NCBI GenBank assembly: GCA_002726655.1
Contig: PBRP01000132.1
Location: 1-37,031, forward strand
Origin: Gammaproteobacteria bacterium
GTDB taxonomy: Bacteria; Pseudomonadota; Gammaproteobacteria; Pseudomonadales; Azotimanducaceae
Direction: 5' to 3'
DNA: 37,031 nucleotides
Both the position numbers and the translations under genes were made by a program. The notes beneath the pieces were generated by a model, which saw only the letters and a program-made list of their open reading frames with translations, was not told the origin of the DNA and did not search any database. Every line of letters starts with the position of its first letter. Position 1 is the first letter of the stretch. Below, piece after piece: positions 17,191-25,943 of this stretch.

Positions 17191-19011
17191 TCAGGCAACC
17201 TTGGCCCGCCCTGAGCGCTTTCGCTCATTTTCAGTCAGCAGCTTCTTGCGGATTCTAATATGATTTGGGGTAACCTCCACCAATTCGTCATCATCTATAA
17301 ATTCGATCGCCTGCTCCAAAGAGTGTCTCACAGGCGCACTGAGTATAATATTCTCATCGCTTCCTGCGGCCCTGATGTTAGTCAATTGTTTCGCTTTTAG
17401 GGGATTGACTATCAAATCGTTCCCGCGCGAGTGCAGGCCGACAACCATACCCTCATAAATATCTTCATTCGGTTTGATGAACAGTCTTCCTCTTGCCTGC
17501 AGGTTGAACAGCGCGAAGGCAAGGCTCTTGCCACTGGCCATTGAAACAAGTACCCCATTATCCCGCTTGCCTACATCATGGCTCACGACCTTCCCATAGT
17601 GTGAGAATACGCTGGTAAGAATGCCCGTACCTGAAGTCATGGTGAGAAACTCTGACCGGAAACCAATCAGACCGCGAGTCGGGATCAGAAACTCCAACCT
17701 GACTCGACCAGTTGAATCAGGCGTCATGTTGATGAGATTCGCCTTCCGCTCACCAAGTTCTTTCATTACTGAACCCTGATGCGTTCCCTCTATATCCAGC
17801 AGGACGATTTCGAGCGGTTCCTGGTATTGACCATCGACTTCTTTGAAGATTACCTCTGGTCTCGATACACCAAGTTCGTACCCCTCCCTGCGCATATTCT
17901 CAATCAAAACACCCAGGTGTAGCTCACCCCGACCTGATACCTTGAACTTGTCCGCACTATCAGTGGCTTCTACTCTCAAGGCCACATTATGAAGCAGCTC
18001 CCGTTCGAGCCGCTCCTTTATATTTCTGCTGGTAACAAATTTGCCATCACGCCCGGCAAAGGGCGACGTGTTGACCTGAAAAGTCATTGAAATTGTTGGC
18101 TCATCCACCTCGAGTGGCGGAAATGGTGCCACGTGCCCCGGCGCACAGATCGTATCTGATATTTGTAATTCATCAACGCCAGAAATACAGATGATGTCCC
18201 CAGCAGACGCACTATCAACCTCAACCCTCTGCAAGCCGTTATAGCCCATAACCTGAAGAATCCTCGCTTTCCTCTCAGCTCCGCTCTTGTTCACAACGAC
18301 TACTGGGCTGCCGGTCTTCACTGTCCCTCTTGCAATTCTACCGAGGCCAATGACACCGACATAGCTGCTGTAATCCAGCGTGCTGATTTGCATCTGCAAT
18401 GGCCCGCTGATGTCAACATCTGGTGCAGGCACCCGATCGATAATCGCCTGCAGCAGGCAACTCATATTGTCCTCTATGTCATTGGCCGACATCCCTGCTT
18501 TTCCCTCCAGTGCCGAACCAAAGATCACCGGGAAATCAAGCTGCTCATCGGTTGCACCCAGCTGGTCGAATAACTCAAAAACTTCATCGATAACCCAGTC
18601 CGGTCTCGCCCCATCACGATCAATCTTGTTCACCATCACGATCGGGTTCAAACCATTCTCGAATGCCTTGCGTGTGACAAATCGGGTTTGCGGCATTGGC
18701 CCTTCCACCGCATCCACCAGCAAAAGCACCGAATCAACCATGGACAAAATTCTTTCCACCTCGCCGCCAAAATCCGCGTGCCCCGGTGTATCAACGATAT
18801 TGATCCGGCATCCATTCCATTCCAGGGCTGTATTCTTCGCGAGGATGGTGATACCACGTTCTCTTTCCAGGTCATTTGAGTCAAGCAGGCGCTCGCCCTC
18901 ATCCTGGCCTCTTTGCAAAGCGCCTGCCTGTGACAACAGCTTGTCGATAAGCGTGGTCTTACCATGATCAACATGGGCGATGATCGCAATGTTTCTGAGT
19001 TTTTGTTGCAT
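17191..19011 (-). CDS. typA: BipA/TypA, ribosome-associated translational GTPase
   Basis: The 606-residue GTPase is related to EF-G and LepA and helps 50S assembly and stress responses, notably at low temperature. G1 is AHVDHGKTT (about 12-20), G2 lies in RERGIT, G3 is DTPGHADFGG (about 74-83), and G4 is NKIDRDGARPDWV (about 129-141). Domains III and V follow, with GRGELHLGVLIENMRREG and the BipA-specific C-terminal domain (HSRGNDLIVNPLKAKQLTNIR). All motifs are intact. A weak ribosome-binding site precedes it. It is divergent from the PP-loop gene, with about 170 bases shared as control region. Confidence 0.97.
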   Translation of the reverse strand: MQQKLRNIAIIAHVDHGKTTLIDKLLSQAGALQRGQDEGERLLDSNDLERERGITILAKNTALEWNGCRINIVDTPGHADFGGEVERILSMVDSVLLLVDAVEGPMPQTRFVTRKAFENGLNPIVMVNKIDRDGARPDWVIDEVFELFDQLGATDEQLDFPVIFGSALEGKAGMSANDIEDNMSCLLQAIIDRVPAPDVDISGPLQMQISTLDYSSYVGVIGLGRIARGTVKTGSPVVVVNKSGAERKARILQVMGYNGLQRVEVDSASAGDIICISGVDELQISDTICAPGHVAPFPPLEVDEPTISMTFQVNTSPFAGRDGKFVTSRNIKERLERELLHNVALRVEATDSADKFKVSGRGELHLGVLIENMRREGYELGVSRPEVIFKEVDGQYQEPLEIVLLDIEGTHQGSVMKELGERKANLINMTPDSTGRVRLEFLIPTRGLIGFRSEFLTMTSGTGILTSVFSHYGKVVSHDVGKRDNGVLVSMASGKSLAFALFNLQARGRLFIKPNEDIYEGMVVGLHSRGNDLIVNPLKAKQLTNIRAAGSDENIILSAPVRHSLEQAIEFIDDDELVEVTPNHIRIRKKLLTENERKRSGRAKVA

Positions 19012-19136
19012 TGTGGACTAGTGGGGGGTTTCGATGCGGCGGCATTATACAGGTAATAGACGGCTTGTCCGCAGGACAAACGTCGATTCCTTGCCGTGAG
19101 CCCGAAATGAACTGTATTCCCGTTTCCCTGATTCAT

Positions 19137-19142
19137 TATAAT
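19137..19142 (+). promoter_or_regulatory. -10 box of the PP-loop/TusA-like pair
   Basis: A perfect TATAAT sits at 19137-19142, overlapping an upstream in-frame ATG (19141). Transcription would start near 19149, after that ATG, so the downstream ATG at 19180 is the likely translation start. The -35 region (near 19113-19118, TGTATT) is weak. Confidence 0.5.
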
Positions 19143-19179
19143 GGCCGCGAATCCAATAAACCCGAGATGGACAAGTAAC

Positions 19180-20226
19180 ATGGGCCAGCAACAAAGAAAG
19201 GCAGTCGCCCTGATTTCCGGCGGGCTGGATTCAATGCTGGCTGCCAGGGTAATCAAGGATCAGGGCATCCATGTTGAAGGGTTGAACTTTTTCACTGGTT
19301 TCTGCGTGGAAGGCCACACTCATGCCATTCGGCGAACAGGAAAAAAGAAACCGAAGCGGAACAATTCCCTCTGGGTAGCGGAGCAGCTGGGCATCAAACT
19401 GCACATTATCGACGTAATCGAGGAATACAAGGATATCGTCCTCAATCCAACCCACGGGTATGGCCAGCACCTTAACCCCTGCCTCGACTGCAAGATATTC
19501 ATGGTCAACAAGGCGAAAGACTGGAGTGAGGAGAACAAGTTTGATTTCATTTTCACAGGAGAAGTAGTCGGCCAAAGACCTAAATCACAGCGGCGGGAAA
19601 CCCTGCCAATTATCGCCAGGGAATCTGGTGCCGATGACAGGCTCCTGCGCCCCCTTTGTGCAAAAAATCTGCCGGCTACACTGCCGGAACGTGAAGGTTG
19701 GGTCGACCGGCAGGCACTGTTCGATTTTCATGGTCGCAACCGAAAACCGCAGATTGCTTTGGCGGAAAAGCTGGGTTTCTCTGAATATGCTCAACCAGCA
19801 GGAGGCTGCTGCTTCCTCACGGACAAGACCTATGCCGGCAAATTAGCTGACCTGTGGCGGTCACGGGGCGAACGTAACTATGAGTTGGATGATGTCATGT
19901 TGCTGAAAGTGGGACGGCACCTTCGACCAAAGCCTCACTACAAGCTTATCGTCAGCCGTGAGGAAGGAGAAAACCGCTATCTGTCTGGATACCGCAATGA
20001 ATTTATAAGCCTTGAGAGCAAATCCTGCAATGGCCCCCTGGCCTTGCTGGACGGCGAACCCAGTGATGATGATATTAAACAGGCCGCATCCATTGTTGCC
20101 CGCTATGGACAGGGTCGTAATGCCGAAGAAGTACTCGTGGAGGTCAGGATGAAAAATGGCGATCTCCAGGAATTGAGAGTCAGGCCACTGGCAGCCGATG
20201 ATGTGCCAAGTAGCTGGCATGTCTGA
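19180..20226 (+). CDS. PP-loop ATPase of the ThiI/MnmA type, predicted RNA thiolation enzyme
   Basis: The 348-residue protein starts with a PP-loop, ALISGGLDSMLAARV (about 12-26), the ATP-pyrophosphatase signature that adenylates a nucleobase before sulfur transfer. Next come LNPCLDCKIFM (about 105-115), with a CxxC pair like those of tRNA thiolases, and GEVVGQRPKSQRRETLPII (about 128-146), similar to MnmA/ThiI motifs. A GGCCFLTD stretch follows at about 207-214. The C-terminal third is an uncharacterised domain found in related annotated genes. The start at 19180 is preferred over 19141 because of the TATAAT box. The target base is unknown. It overlaps a TusA-like gene by 8 bases, which supports a sulfur-relay role. 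Confidence 0.75.
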   Translation: MGQQQRKAVALISGGLDSMLAARVIKDQGIHVEGLNFFTGFCVEGHTHAIRRTGKKKPKRNNSLWVAEQLGIKLHIIDVIEEYKDIVLNPTHGYGQHLNPCLDCKIFMVNKAKDWSEENKFDFIFTGEVVGQRPKSQRRETLPIIARESGADDRLLRPLCAKNLPATLPEREGWVDRQALFDFHGRNRKPQIALAEKLGFSEYAQPAGGCCFLTDKTYAGKLADLWRSRGERNYELDDVMLLKVGRHLRPKPHYKLIVSREEGENRYLSGYRNEFISLESKSCNGPLALLDGEPSDDDIKQAASIVARYGQGRNAEEVLVEVRMKNGDLQELRVRPLAADDVPSSWHV

Positions 20227-20449
20227 AGACTGTTTCCTTCTCGATGTTCGCAGGATGCTCTGTCCCCTGCCGGTTATTCGAACCCAGGACAGGATCAAAG
20301 AACTTGTACCCGGAAGCCTTCTCAAGGTGACCTGCTCGGATCCAGGTGCTCTAATCGATATTCCCAGCTGGTGTCGAATTCATGGCCACGAGGTGATCTC
20401 CACCGATACCATCGATCAAGAAATCACCATTCAGATCCTGGTCAAATAA
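20219..20449 (+). CDS. TusA-like sulfur carrier protein
   Basis: The 76-residue protein has the TusA/SirA fold pattern: DVRRMLCPLPVIRTQDRIKEL with the CPxP motif at about residues 14-17, then GSLLKVTCSDPGALIDIPSW, whose family form ends in DPxxxxDIpxwc. The conserved cysteine carries persulfide. Its overlap with the PP-loop gene implies it hands sulfur to that enzyme, as TusA does through TusBCDE to MnmA. The start at 20219 is chosen because it begins just before the upstream stop; an ATG seven codons earlier gives a longer N-terminus with no family match. Confidence 0.85.
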   Translation: MSEDCFLLDVRRMLCPLPVIRTQDRIKELVPGSLLKVTCSDPGALIDIPSWCRIHGHEVISTDTIDQEITIQILVK

Positions 20450-20451
20450 AC

Positions 20452-20466
20452 GCACTATGATTGTGC
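20452..20466. promoter_or_regulatory. NtrC binding site upstream of glnA
   Basis: GCAC-TATGATT-GTGC fits the GCAC-N7-GTGC NtrC half-site arrangement. Its centre is about 127 bases upstream of the predicted transcription start, a typical enhancer distance for sigma-54 activation. It lies directly after the stop of the TusA-like gene. Confidence 0.75.
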
Positions 20467-20558
20467 GCTTTCACCCGAAATGCTCTATTGCAACGCATAT
20501 CTCAGGCCCTTAATCCACTACAGGCCACTGATTTAAAGGGTTTATTAATACAAGCCAA

Positions 20559-20574
20559 TGGCATATTCTTTGCT
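20559..20574 (+). promoter_or_regulatory. Sigma-54 promoter of glnA
   Basis: TGGCATATTCTTTGCT matches the -24/-12 consensus TGGCACG-N4-TTGCW, with GG and GC at the obligatory spacing. The start would be near 20585, about 75 bases before the glnA ATG. Combined with the NtrC site upstream and ntrBC downstream, this predicts nitrogen-limitation induction. Confidence 0.85.
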
Positions 20575-20659
20575 ACCCTAAGTGCACCAATTTAGCCAAT
20601 TTGTTCGGATTTAGACGGCCGGGCACAAACTAACCAGAACATTCCATTTGGAGAATAAG

Positions 20660-22072
20660 ATGTCAGAGAAAACTCTCGGCCTGATTAACGACAATGATGC
20701 GAAGTGGGTTGACCTTCGCTTCACCGACCCCCGCGGGAAGGAACAGCACGTCACCAACAGTTCAAAGCAGGTAGACGAAGATTTTTTTGAAATTGGCGCC
20801 ATGTTTGATGGTTCCTCGATCGCTGGCTGGAAATCCATTAACGATGCAGACATGATCCTCATGCCAGATGATGACACTGCAGTCATCGATCCCTTTACAG
20901 AAGAAACAACGATTAATCTTCGTTGCGATATCGTGGAACCAAGCACCCTGCAGGGATACGATCGAGACCCACGGGCCCTGGCAAAACGTGCTGAGGCCTT
21001 TCTCACCTCCACCGGAATTGGAGACACTGCCTACTTTGGTCCGGAACCCGAGTTCTTCATATTCGACAGCGTTCGCTATAAGAATGACATGGGTGGTGCC
21101 ATGTATGAAATCGAGTCAGAAGAAGCTGCATGGATGAGTGGCGCAGAGTTTGAAGGTGGAAACATCGGACACCGACCGGGTATCAAAGGTGGCTACTTTC
21201 CTGTTCCACCGGTTGATTCTTTTCTCGATGTCCGCAACTCAATGTGCTCCGCGATGGAGGCCATGGGACTCACAGTAGACCTGCATCACCATGAGGTTGG
21301 TACCGCAGGGCAGGCTGAAATAGGGACTCGCTTTGCCTCCCTCGTCAGGAAGGCTGATGAGACTCAGATTTACAAGTATTGTGTACACAATGTCGCCCAT
21401 GCCTATGGCAAGACCGCGACCTTCATGCCCAAACCACTAGTCGGTGACAATGGCAACGGCATGCATTGCCACCAGTCCATCTTTAAGGATGGAACAAACA
21501 TCTTTGCCGGTGATGGTTATGGCAACCTGTCCCAGGAAGCTCTTTGGTATATTGGCGGCATCATCAAGCACGCACGCGCACTCAACGCCTTTGCAAATGC
21601 CAGCACCAATAGTTACAAACGGCTTGTACCCGGATTCGAAGCACCACTGATACTGGTTTATTCGGCGCTCAATCGTTCCGCCTCAATCCGCATCCCTTAT
21701 GTACAGGGCGGCAACCCAAACGGTGTCAGAGCAGAGGTCAGATTTGGTGACAACACTGCTAACCCTTATCTGATGTTCTCCTCCATGCTTATGGCTGGCC
21801 TTGATGGTATCAAGAACAAAATCGAGCCTGTCGGACCACTCGACAAGGATCTCTACGACCTGCCTGCTGAAGAACTGACAGGCCTGCCTACGGTCTGCTC
21901 CAGCCTCGAACAGGCACTTGATGCACTGGATGGTGATCGTGAATTCCTGACTCAAGGTGATGTATTCAGCAATGGCATGATTGATGGTTATCTGGCTCTG
22001 AAGCAGGAAGAAGTTGAACTGCTGAATTCCAGCACTCACCCGGTTGAGTTTCAGATGTACTACAGCGTCTAG
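20660..22072 (+). CDS. glnA: Glutamine synthetase type I (GSI-beta)
   Basis: The 470-residue enzyme condenses ammonia with glutamate. Signatures: [10 protein letters not shown] (about 50-59), the metal and glutamate-binding [11 protein letters not shown] (about 125-135), [14 protein letters not shown] (about 209-222), [10 protein letters not shown] (about 264-273), and the adenylylation site Y399 in LYDLPAEEL, which marks the regulated beta form. The start at 20660 has GGAG 7-10 bases upstream; an in-frame TTG four codons earlier is ignored. Expected control is by sigma-54/NtrC at the promoter and by GlnE adenylylation of Tyr399. It is followed by a rho-independent terminator. Confidence 0.98.
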   Translation: MSEKTLGLINDNDAKWVDLRFTDPRGKEQHVTNSSKQVDEDFFEIGAMFDGSSIAGWKSINDADMILMPDDDTAVIDPFTEETTINLRCDIVEPSTLQGYDRDPRALAKRAEAFLTSTGIGDTAYFGPEPEFFIFDSVRYKNDMGGAMYEIESEEAAWMSGAEFEGGNIGHRPGIKGGYFPVPPVDSFLDVRNSMCSAMEAMGLTVDLHHHEVGTAGQAEIGTRFASLVRKADETQIYKYCVHNVAHAYGKTATFMPKPLVGDNGNGMHCHQSIFKDGTNIFAGDGYGNLSQEALWYIGGIIKHARALNAFANASTNSYKRLVPGFEAPLILVYSALNRSASIRIPYVQGGNPNGVRAEVRFGDNTANPYLMFSSMLMAGLDGIKNKIEPVGPLDKDLYDLPAEELTGLPTVCSSLEQALDALDGDREFLTQGDVFSNGMIDGYLALKQEEVELLNSSTHPVEFQMYYSV

Positions 22073-22103
22073 ATTCTCGAGGCCACCCGGCCTTAGAGAA
22101 TCA
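22072..22103 (+). other. Inverted repeat just after the glnA stop
   Basis: GATTCTC ga GGCC accc GGCC tta GAGAATC can fold into a two-part hairpin beginning at the stop codon. There is no T-run, so it is not a classical terminator; it may protect the 3' end of the glnA mRNA. Confidence 0.5.
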
Positions 22104-22119
22104 CCACAGAAAGTAGGAA

Positions 22120-22151
22120 CCTCTCCCGTTATCTCGGGAGGGGTTTTTTTT
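22120..22151 (+). terminator. Rho-independent terminator of glnA
   Basis: CCTCTCCCG (22120-22128), a six-base loop, then CGGGAGGGG (22135-22143, one T-G wobble), followed by eight T. It separates glnA from the DUF4124 gene. Confidence 0.92.
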
Positions 22152-22198
22152 ACGCTTCATTCAAGCCAAAATGGCATAAACCCTATCGGCTAAAACCT

Positions 22199-22741
22199 AT
22201 GATCAAGCGCTTTTGTGGTTTTTCCCTCATATTTTTTCTTTGTACCGTCTTCGCGGCACCAATTTACAAATCGAAAGATAAGTTTGGCAATCCTGTTTTT
22301 TCTGATGAGGCAACTGAATCAGCAGAAGAAATAAAGGTGCAGGAACCTGTCACGTTCGACTCCTCCAAATACACACGGCGATACGAGAGTGCTTCCAGGC
22401 ATATGGCGGGCGACAAAGAAGACGAGACCAGCAGCAATTTTAAATATCAGACGCTGGCAATCACCTCACCCGAAAATGGCACAGCAATACGTGATAATGC
22501 AGGAAACCTGGTGCTGCAGTTCCTGGTAGAACCGGGCATCCGGCCGGGTCATACCATTGCACTGATGATGGATGGTCAGGTACACAGTAAGGTCGGTGGC
22601 AGCGGGTCTGTCTCGATGCAGAACATTGACCGGGGTACTCATCAGTTCTACCTGAACGTTACCCGGGGGGATAACGACAAGGTTATACAGGCTGGTCCGG
22701 TAACTTCCATCACGCTTCAGCGTTACGCTGTCAAAAATTAG
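22199..22741 (+). CDS. Secreted DUF4124-type protein
   Basis: The 180-residue protein has a signal peptide (about 1-19, ending FAA) and a DUF4124-like segment IYKSKDKFGNPVFSDEATE (about 22-40). A hydrophilic linker and a C-terminal beta-rich domain (about 85-178, GTAIRDNAGNLVLQFLVEPG... and DRGTHQFYLNV) complete it. DUF4124 proteins are common next to glnA and ntrB in Pseudomonas-like genomes. The role is unknown; it is predicted to be periplasmic. Confidence 0.75.
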   Translation: MIKRFCGFSLIFFLCTVFAAPIYKSKDKFGNPVFSDEATESAEEIKVQEPVTFDSSKYTRRYESASRHMAGDKEDETSSNFKYQTLAITSPENGTAIRDNAGNLVLQFLVEPGIRPGHTIALMMDGQVHSKVGGSGSVSMQNIDRGTHQFYLNVTRGDNDKVIQAGPVTSITLQRYAVKN

Positions 22742-22789
22742 CCCTTCAGGCGCTAATTCATCAAGGCCTCGTACAGGCAACTCGTCAGC

Positions 22790-22804
22790 GCACCATCATG
22801 GTGC
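22790..22804. promoter_or_regulatory. NtrC binding site upstream of ntrBC
   Basis: GCACCATCATGGTGC is a perfect inverted repeat (GCACC-N5-GGTGC) and an excellent NtrC operator. It lies 100 bases before the ntrB start. TATACA/TACACT-like sequences follow at 22822-22829, so NtrC could repress its own promoter, as at the E. coli glnL promoter. Confidence 0.85.
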
Positions 22805-22904
22805 ATTCTGATAGTAACCCATATACACTGAACACCTGACAGGGCCAATATAGGTAGGGTTTTGCCGGAATATCAGCTGGTGTACTTCTTGCAGGAGTCT
22901 GCCC

Positions 22905-24005
22905 ATGAATATTCGCACCGCAAAATACCAGCCGTCCTCCCCGCAGGAAGACAGTGCCGCAATGAATGACAATATACTCAACAACCTCAATACAGCAATT
23001 CTTTCCTTGGATCATGAGTTACGACTCAGCTACATAAACCAGGCCGCAGAAGGGTTGCTGGAAATTTCTGCGAAACAATCACTGGGGCAAGCACTTACAG
23101 ACCTGATACCGCACACAAAGACTTTACAGCCTGTGTTCTACGACGCCCTGCAGTCAGGGCAGCCGTATACTCAGCGGAGAACACAAATTCTACTTGCTTC
23201 GGGAACTACGATTACAGTTGACATCAGCATATCCCCCATCGCAGAAGAGGAGTGGCCCAGGCTGCTGGTTGAGTTTTCACCACAGGATCGTTACCTCAGA
23301 ATTGACAGGGATAGCGCTTTACAGGAATACCAGCAAGCTACCCGCCTAATGATCCGGGGTCTCGCTCATGAAATTAAGAACCCGCTGGGAGGCATTCGTG
23401 GCGCCGCTCAGCTTCTGCAGCAGGAATTTACTACTGGCGAAATCACCGAGTACACCCATGTCATCATCGAGGAAACCGATAGACTGACTGCGCTTCTTGA
23501 CCGACTACTCGGCCCTCGATCAATACCAAACCTCACTGCAACCAATATCCATGAAATCCTTGAACGGGTCCGGACCCTGATTGAACTCGAGGCTGACTCA
23601 AACCTCAGCTTTGAGCGCGACTATGATCCCAGCATCCCTGAAATCAACGCGGATCCCGAAATGATCATGCAGGCAATACTAAATATAGCCCGGAACGCCC
23701 TGCAAAGCCTTGCGAAGGTGGATCGTCCGACTATCCGGCTTGTCACGCGAACCGAGCGACAGTTCACCATCGCCTCCGTTCGCCACAGAATCGTCCTGCG
23801 AATAGACATTATTGACAATGGTCCGGGTATTGAAGAATCACTAAAAGAGCACCTTTTCTTGCCAATGATCAGCGGGCGCCCCGAGGGCACGGGACTTGGG
23901 CTTTCGATGGCTCACTCCATTATTTGCCAGCACAGGGGAACCCTGACATTTGACAGTGAACCAGGCCGTACCATGTTCACCGTCATCATCCCTTTAGGAG
24001 ACTAA
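22905..24005 (+). CDS. glnL: NtrB (GlnL), nitrogen-sensing histidine kinase
   Basis: The 366-residue soluble kinase has a PAS domain (about 20-130), the H box RGLAHEIKNPLGGIRGAAQLL with phospho-accepting His155, the N box ARNALQS, and G boxes DNGPGI and GTGLGL. No membrane segment is seen, which fits NtrB, controlled by PII protein. AGGAG eight bases before the ATG supports the start. ntrC follows after 6 bases. The N-terminal 20 residues before the PAS domain are unremarkable. Confidence 0.97.
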   Translation: MNIRTAKYQPSSPQEDSAAMNDNILNNLNTAILSLDHELRLSYINQAAEGLLEISAKQSLGQALTDLIPHTKTLQPVFYDALQSGQPYTQRRTQILLASGTTITVDISISPIAEEEWPRLLVEFSPQDRYLRIDRDSALQEYQQATRLMIRGLAHEIKNPLGGIRGAAQLLQQEFTTGEITEYTHVIIEETDRLTALLDRLLGPRSIPNLTATNIHEILERVRTLIELEADSNLSFERDYDPSIPEINADPEMIMQAILNIARNALQSLAKVDRPTIRLVTRTERQFTIASVRHRIVLRIDIIDNGPGIEESLKEHLFLPMISGRPEGTGLGLSMAHSIICQHRGTLTFDSEPGRTMFTVIIPLGD

Positions 24006-24011
24006 CCAACA

Positions 24012-25430
24012 ATGTCTTTAGATACCGTATGGGTGGTCGATGATGAACGATCAATTCGCTGGGTCCTCGAGAAAGCCCTGTTAAAAGAGGGTATGAACGT
24101 ACGCTGTTTCGAGAGCGGAGAATCACTGCTGTCACAGATAAAATCGAGCGTCCCAGATGCAATCATTTCGGACATCAGGATGCAGGGAATAGACGGTCTC
24201 GAATTGTTGCAGCAGATCAAGACCCGGCACCCTGATTTGCCTGTCATCATCATGACCGCACACTCAGATCTCGATAGCGCAGTGTCATCCATTCAGGGAG
24301 GCGCCTTCGAGTATATTCCCAAACCCTTTGAAATAGACGAAACGGTTTCGATCGTGAAACGGGCTCTGCTTCACCGGCGGGATACCAGTTCACAGGGGAC
24401 AACAAACAGGGAAGCTGCAGAAACAGAGATCATTGGCAAAGCCGCCGCAATGCAGGAGGTTTTTCGTGCTATTGGCAGGTTGTCAAAATCGAATGTCACG
24501 GTATTGATCAACGGGCGTTCGGGGACTGGAAAAGAGCTGGTCGCCCTCGCTTTACATCGCCATAGCCCTCGAGTAAACCACCCATTTATACCCCTGAATA
24601 TGGCAGCGATTCCCCGTGACTTAATTGAAGCTGAACTGTTTGGCCACGAGAAAGGTGCTTTCACTGGCGCCAACCAGTTGAGAAGGGGGCGGTTTGAACA
24701 GGCACAGGGGGGCACACTATTTTTAGACGAAATTGGTGACATGCCTTCCGACACCCAGACCCGCCTGCTTCGGGTACTCTCTGATGGTGAGTTCTACAGG
24801 GTTGGCAGCCACGAACCACTGAAGGCTGACGTAAGAATTATCGCGGCAACACACCAGAATCTGGAAGACTTGGTTTCCCAAAACAAATTTCGAGAAGACC
24901 TCTTTCATCGCTTGAATGTCATACGAATTCATATACCCGCACTTGCTGAACGCCAGGAAGATATTCCCCTGCTGACCAATCGTTTTCTTCTTGAAGCCGC
25001 AAAAGAACTCGGTGAGGAAGCGAAGCAGTTGCTGCCCGAAACCATGAGTTATATCAGTGAATTACCCTGGTCTGGAAATGTGCGGCAGCTAGAGAACTTC
25101 TGTCGCTGGATCACAGTTATGGCAACCGGCCGAGAGGTACATATTGAAGACTTGCCTCCTGAATTTCTTGATCAGGGGAAAACTGATGACGCGGGCGAGA
25201 ATTGGGAGCGGGCATTGCGAAACTGGTCCTCCCAAAGGCTCTCGCAGGCCGAAATGGGCGGTCCAGGGCTACTCAGTGAAGCCCAGCCTCGATTTGAAAG
25301 AATCCTGATCGAGTGCGCACTCAGGCAAACTGGAGGGCGCAGGCGAGATGCATCCCTGCTGCTCGGCTGGGGCCGCAATACGCTGTCCCGGAAAATCATT
25401 GAGCTGGGGCTGGCCAACGGTGATCACTAG
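24012..25430 (+). CDS. glnG: NtrC (GlnG), sigma-54-dependent nitrogen response regulator
   Basis: The 472-residue activator has a receiver domain (1-120, phospho-acceptor Asp54 in SDIRM, switch Lys in PKPF) and an AAA+ domain with GRSGTGKELVA. The sigma-54-contacting GAFTGA loop and GGTLFLDEIGDMP are intact. A C-terminal Fis-type helix-turn-helix is seen at about 430-470 (CALRQTGGRRRDASLLLGWGRNTL). It should bind the two GCAC-N7-GTGC sites in this window, upstream of glnA and upstream of its own operon. Confidence 0.98.
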   Translation: MSLDTVWVVDDERSIRWVLEKALLKEGMNVRCFESGESLLSQIKSSVPDAIISDIRMQGIDGLELLQQIKTRHPDLPVIIMTAHSDLDSAVSSIQGGAFEYIPKPFEIDETVSIVKRALLHRRDTSSQGTTNREAAETEIIGKAAAMQEVFRAIGRLSKSNVTVLINGRSGTGKELVALALHRHSPRVNHPFIPLNMAAIPRDLIEAELFGHEKGAFTGANQLRRGRFEQAQGGTLFLDEIGDMPSDTQTRLLRVLSDGEFYRVGSHEPLKADVRIIAATHQNLEDLVSQNKFREDLFHRLNVIRIHIPALAERQEDIPLLTNRFLLEAAKELGEEAKQLLPETMSYISELPWSGNVRQLENFCRWITVMATGREVHIEDLPPEFLDQGKTDDAGENWERALRNWSSQRLSQAEMGGPGLLSEAQPRFERILIECALRQTGGRRRDASLLLGWGRNTLSRKIIELGLANGDH

Positions 25431-25433
25431 GAA

Positions 25434-25913
25434 ATGTTTCATATCGCACTATTCGAGCCTGAGATCCCGCCAAACACAGGCAATATTATGCGCTTGTGCG
25501 CCAATACAGGGGCACACCTGCACCTTATTAAACCGCTGGGATTTCAACTGGATGACAAGCAACTGAGGCGAGCGGGACTAGACTACAGGGAATATGCGAG
25601 TGTGGCCATCCATAATTCCTTCTCAGACCTGATAAAGCTACTGTCACCATCCAGAGTCCTCGCCATAACAACAAAAGGCGAGACAACCTATGCGGATATT
25701 ACGTACCGCTTTGATGACCTGATTATATTCGGACCTGAAACCAGGGGGCTTCCTGACAAAATACTCTATGACCTTCCCTCGAGTCAGCGGATCCGAATAC
25801 CGATGCTAAAGGATAGCCGCAGCCTTAACCTGTCAAACGCAGTATCAGTGATTGTTTATGAAGCATGGCGCCAGTCAGGGTTCAGCGAAAAACGCCATGC
25901 ACCCGGATCCTAA
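25434..25913 (+). CDS. trmL: TrmL, tRNA (cytidine/uridine-2'-O-)-methyltransferase
   Basis: This 159-residue SPOUT enzyme 2'-O-methylates position 34 of certain leucine tRNAs. Knot motifs are all visible: EPEIPPNTGNIMRLCANTG near the N-terminus, FGPETRGLP (about 99-107), and the cofactor-binding IRIPM...SRSLNLSNAVSVIVYEAWRQ. The start is 3 bases after the ntrC stop, so it is probably translated from the same mRNA. It is convergent with secB. Confidence 0.95.
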   Translation: MFHIALFEPEIPPNTGNIMRLCANTGAHLHLIKPLGFQLDDKQLRRAGLDYREYASVAIHNSFSDLIKLLSPSRVLAITTKGETTYADITYRFDDLIIFGPETRGLPDKILYDLPSSQRIRIPMLKDSRSLNLSNAVSVIVYEAWRQSGFSEKRHAPGS

Positions 25914-25943
25914 GTTGCTTTAGAGCCACGCCAGCCCCCCCCA

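Noticed and set aside
18380-18967. Long open frame (195 codons) opposite bipA
   Set aside because: Pure antisense shadow: Ser/Arg-rich translation with no family features, while the minus-strand frame is an unmistakable BipA.
19141-19179. Upstream ATG for the PP-loop gene
   Set aside because: It overlaps a perfect TATAAT; the transcript should start downstream of it.
20648-20659. TTG start four codons upstream for glnA
   Set aside because: The TTG overlaps the GGAG ribosome-binding site that serves the ATG at 20660, and GSI alignments begin at the ATG.
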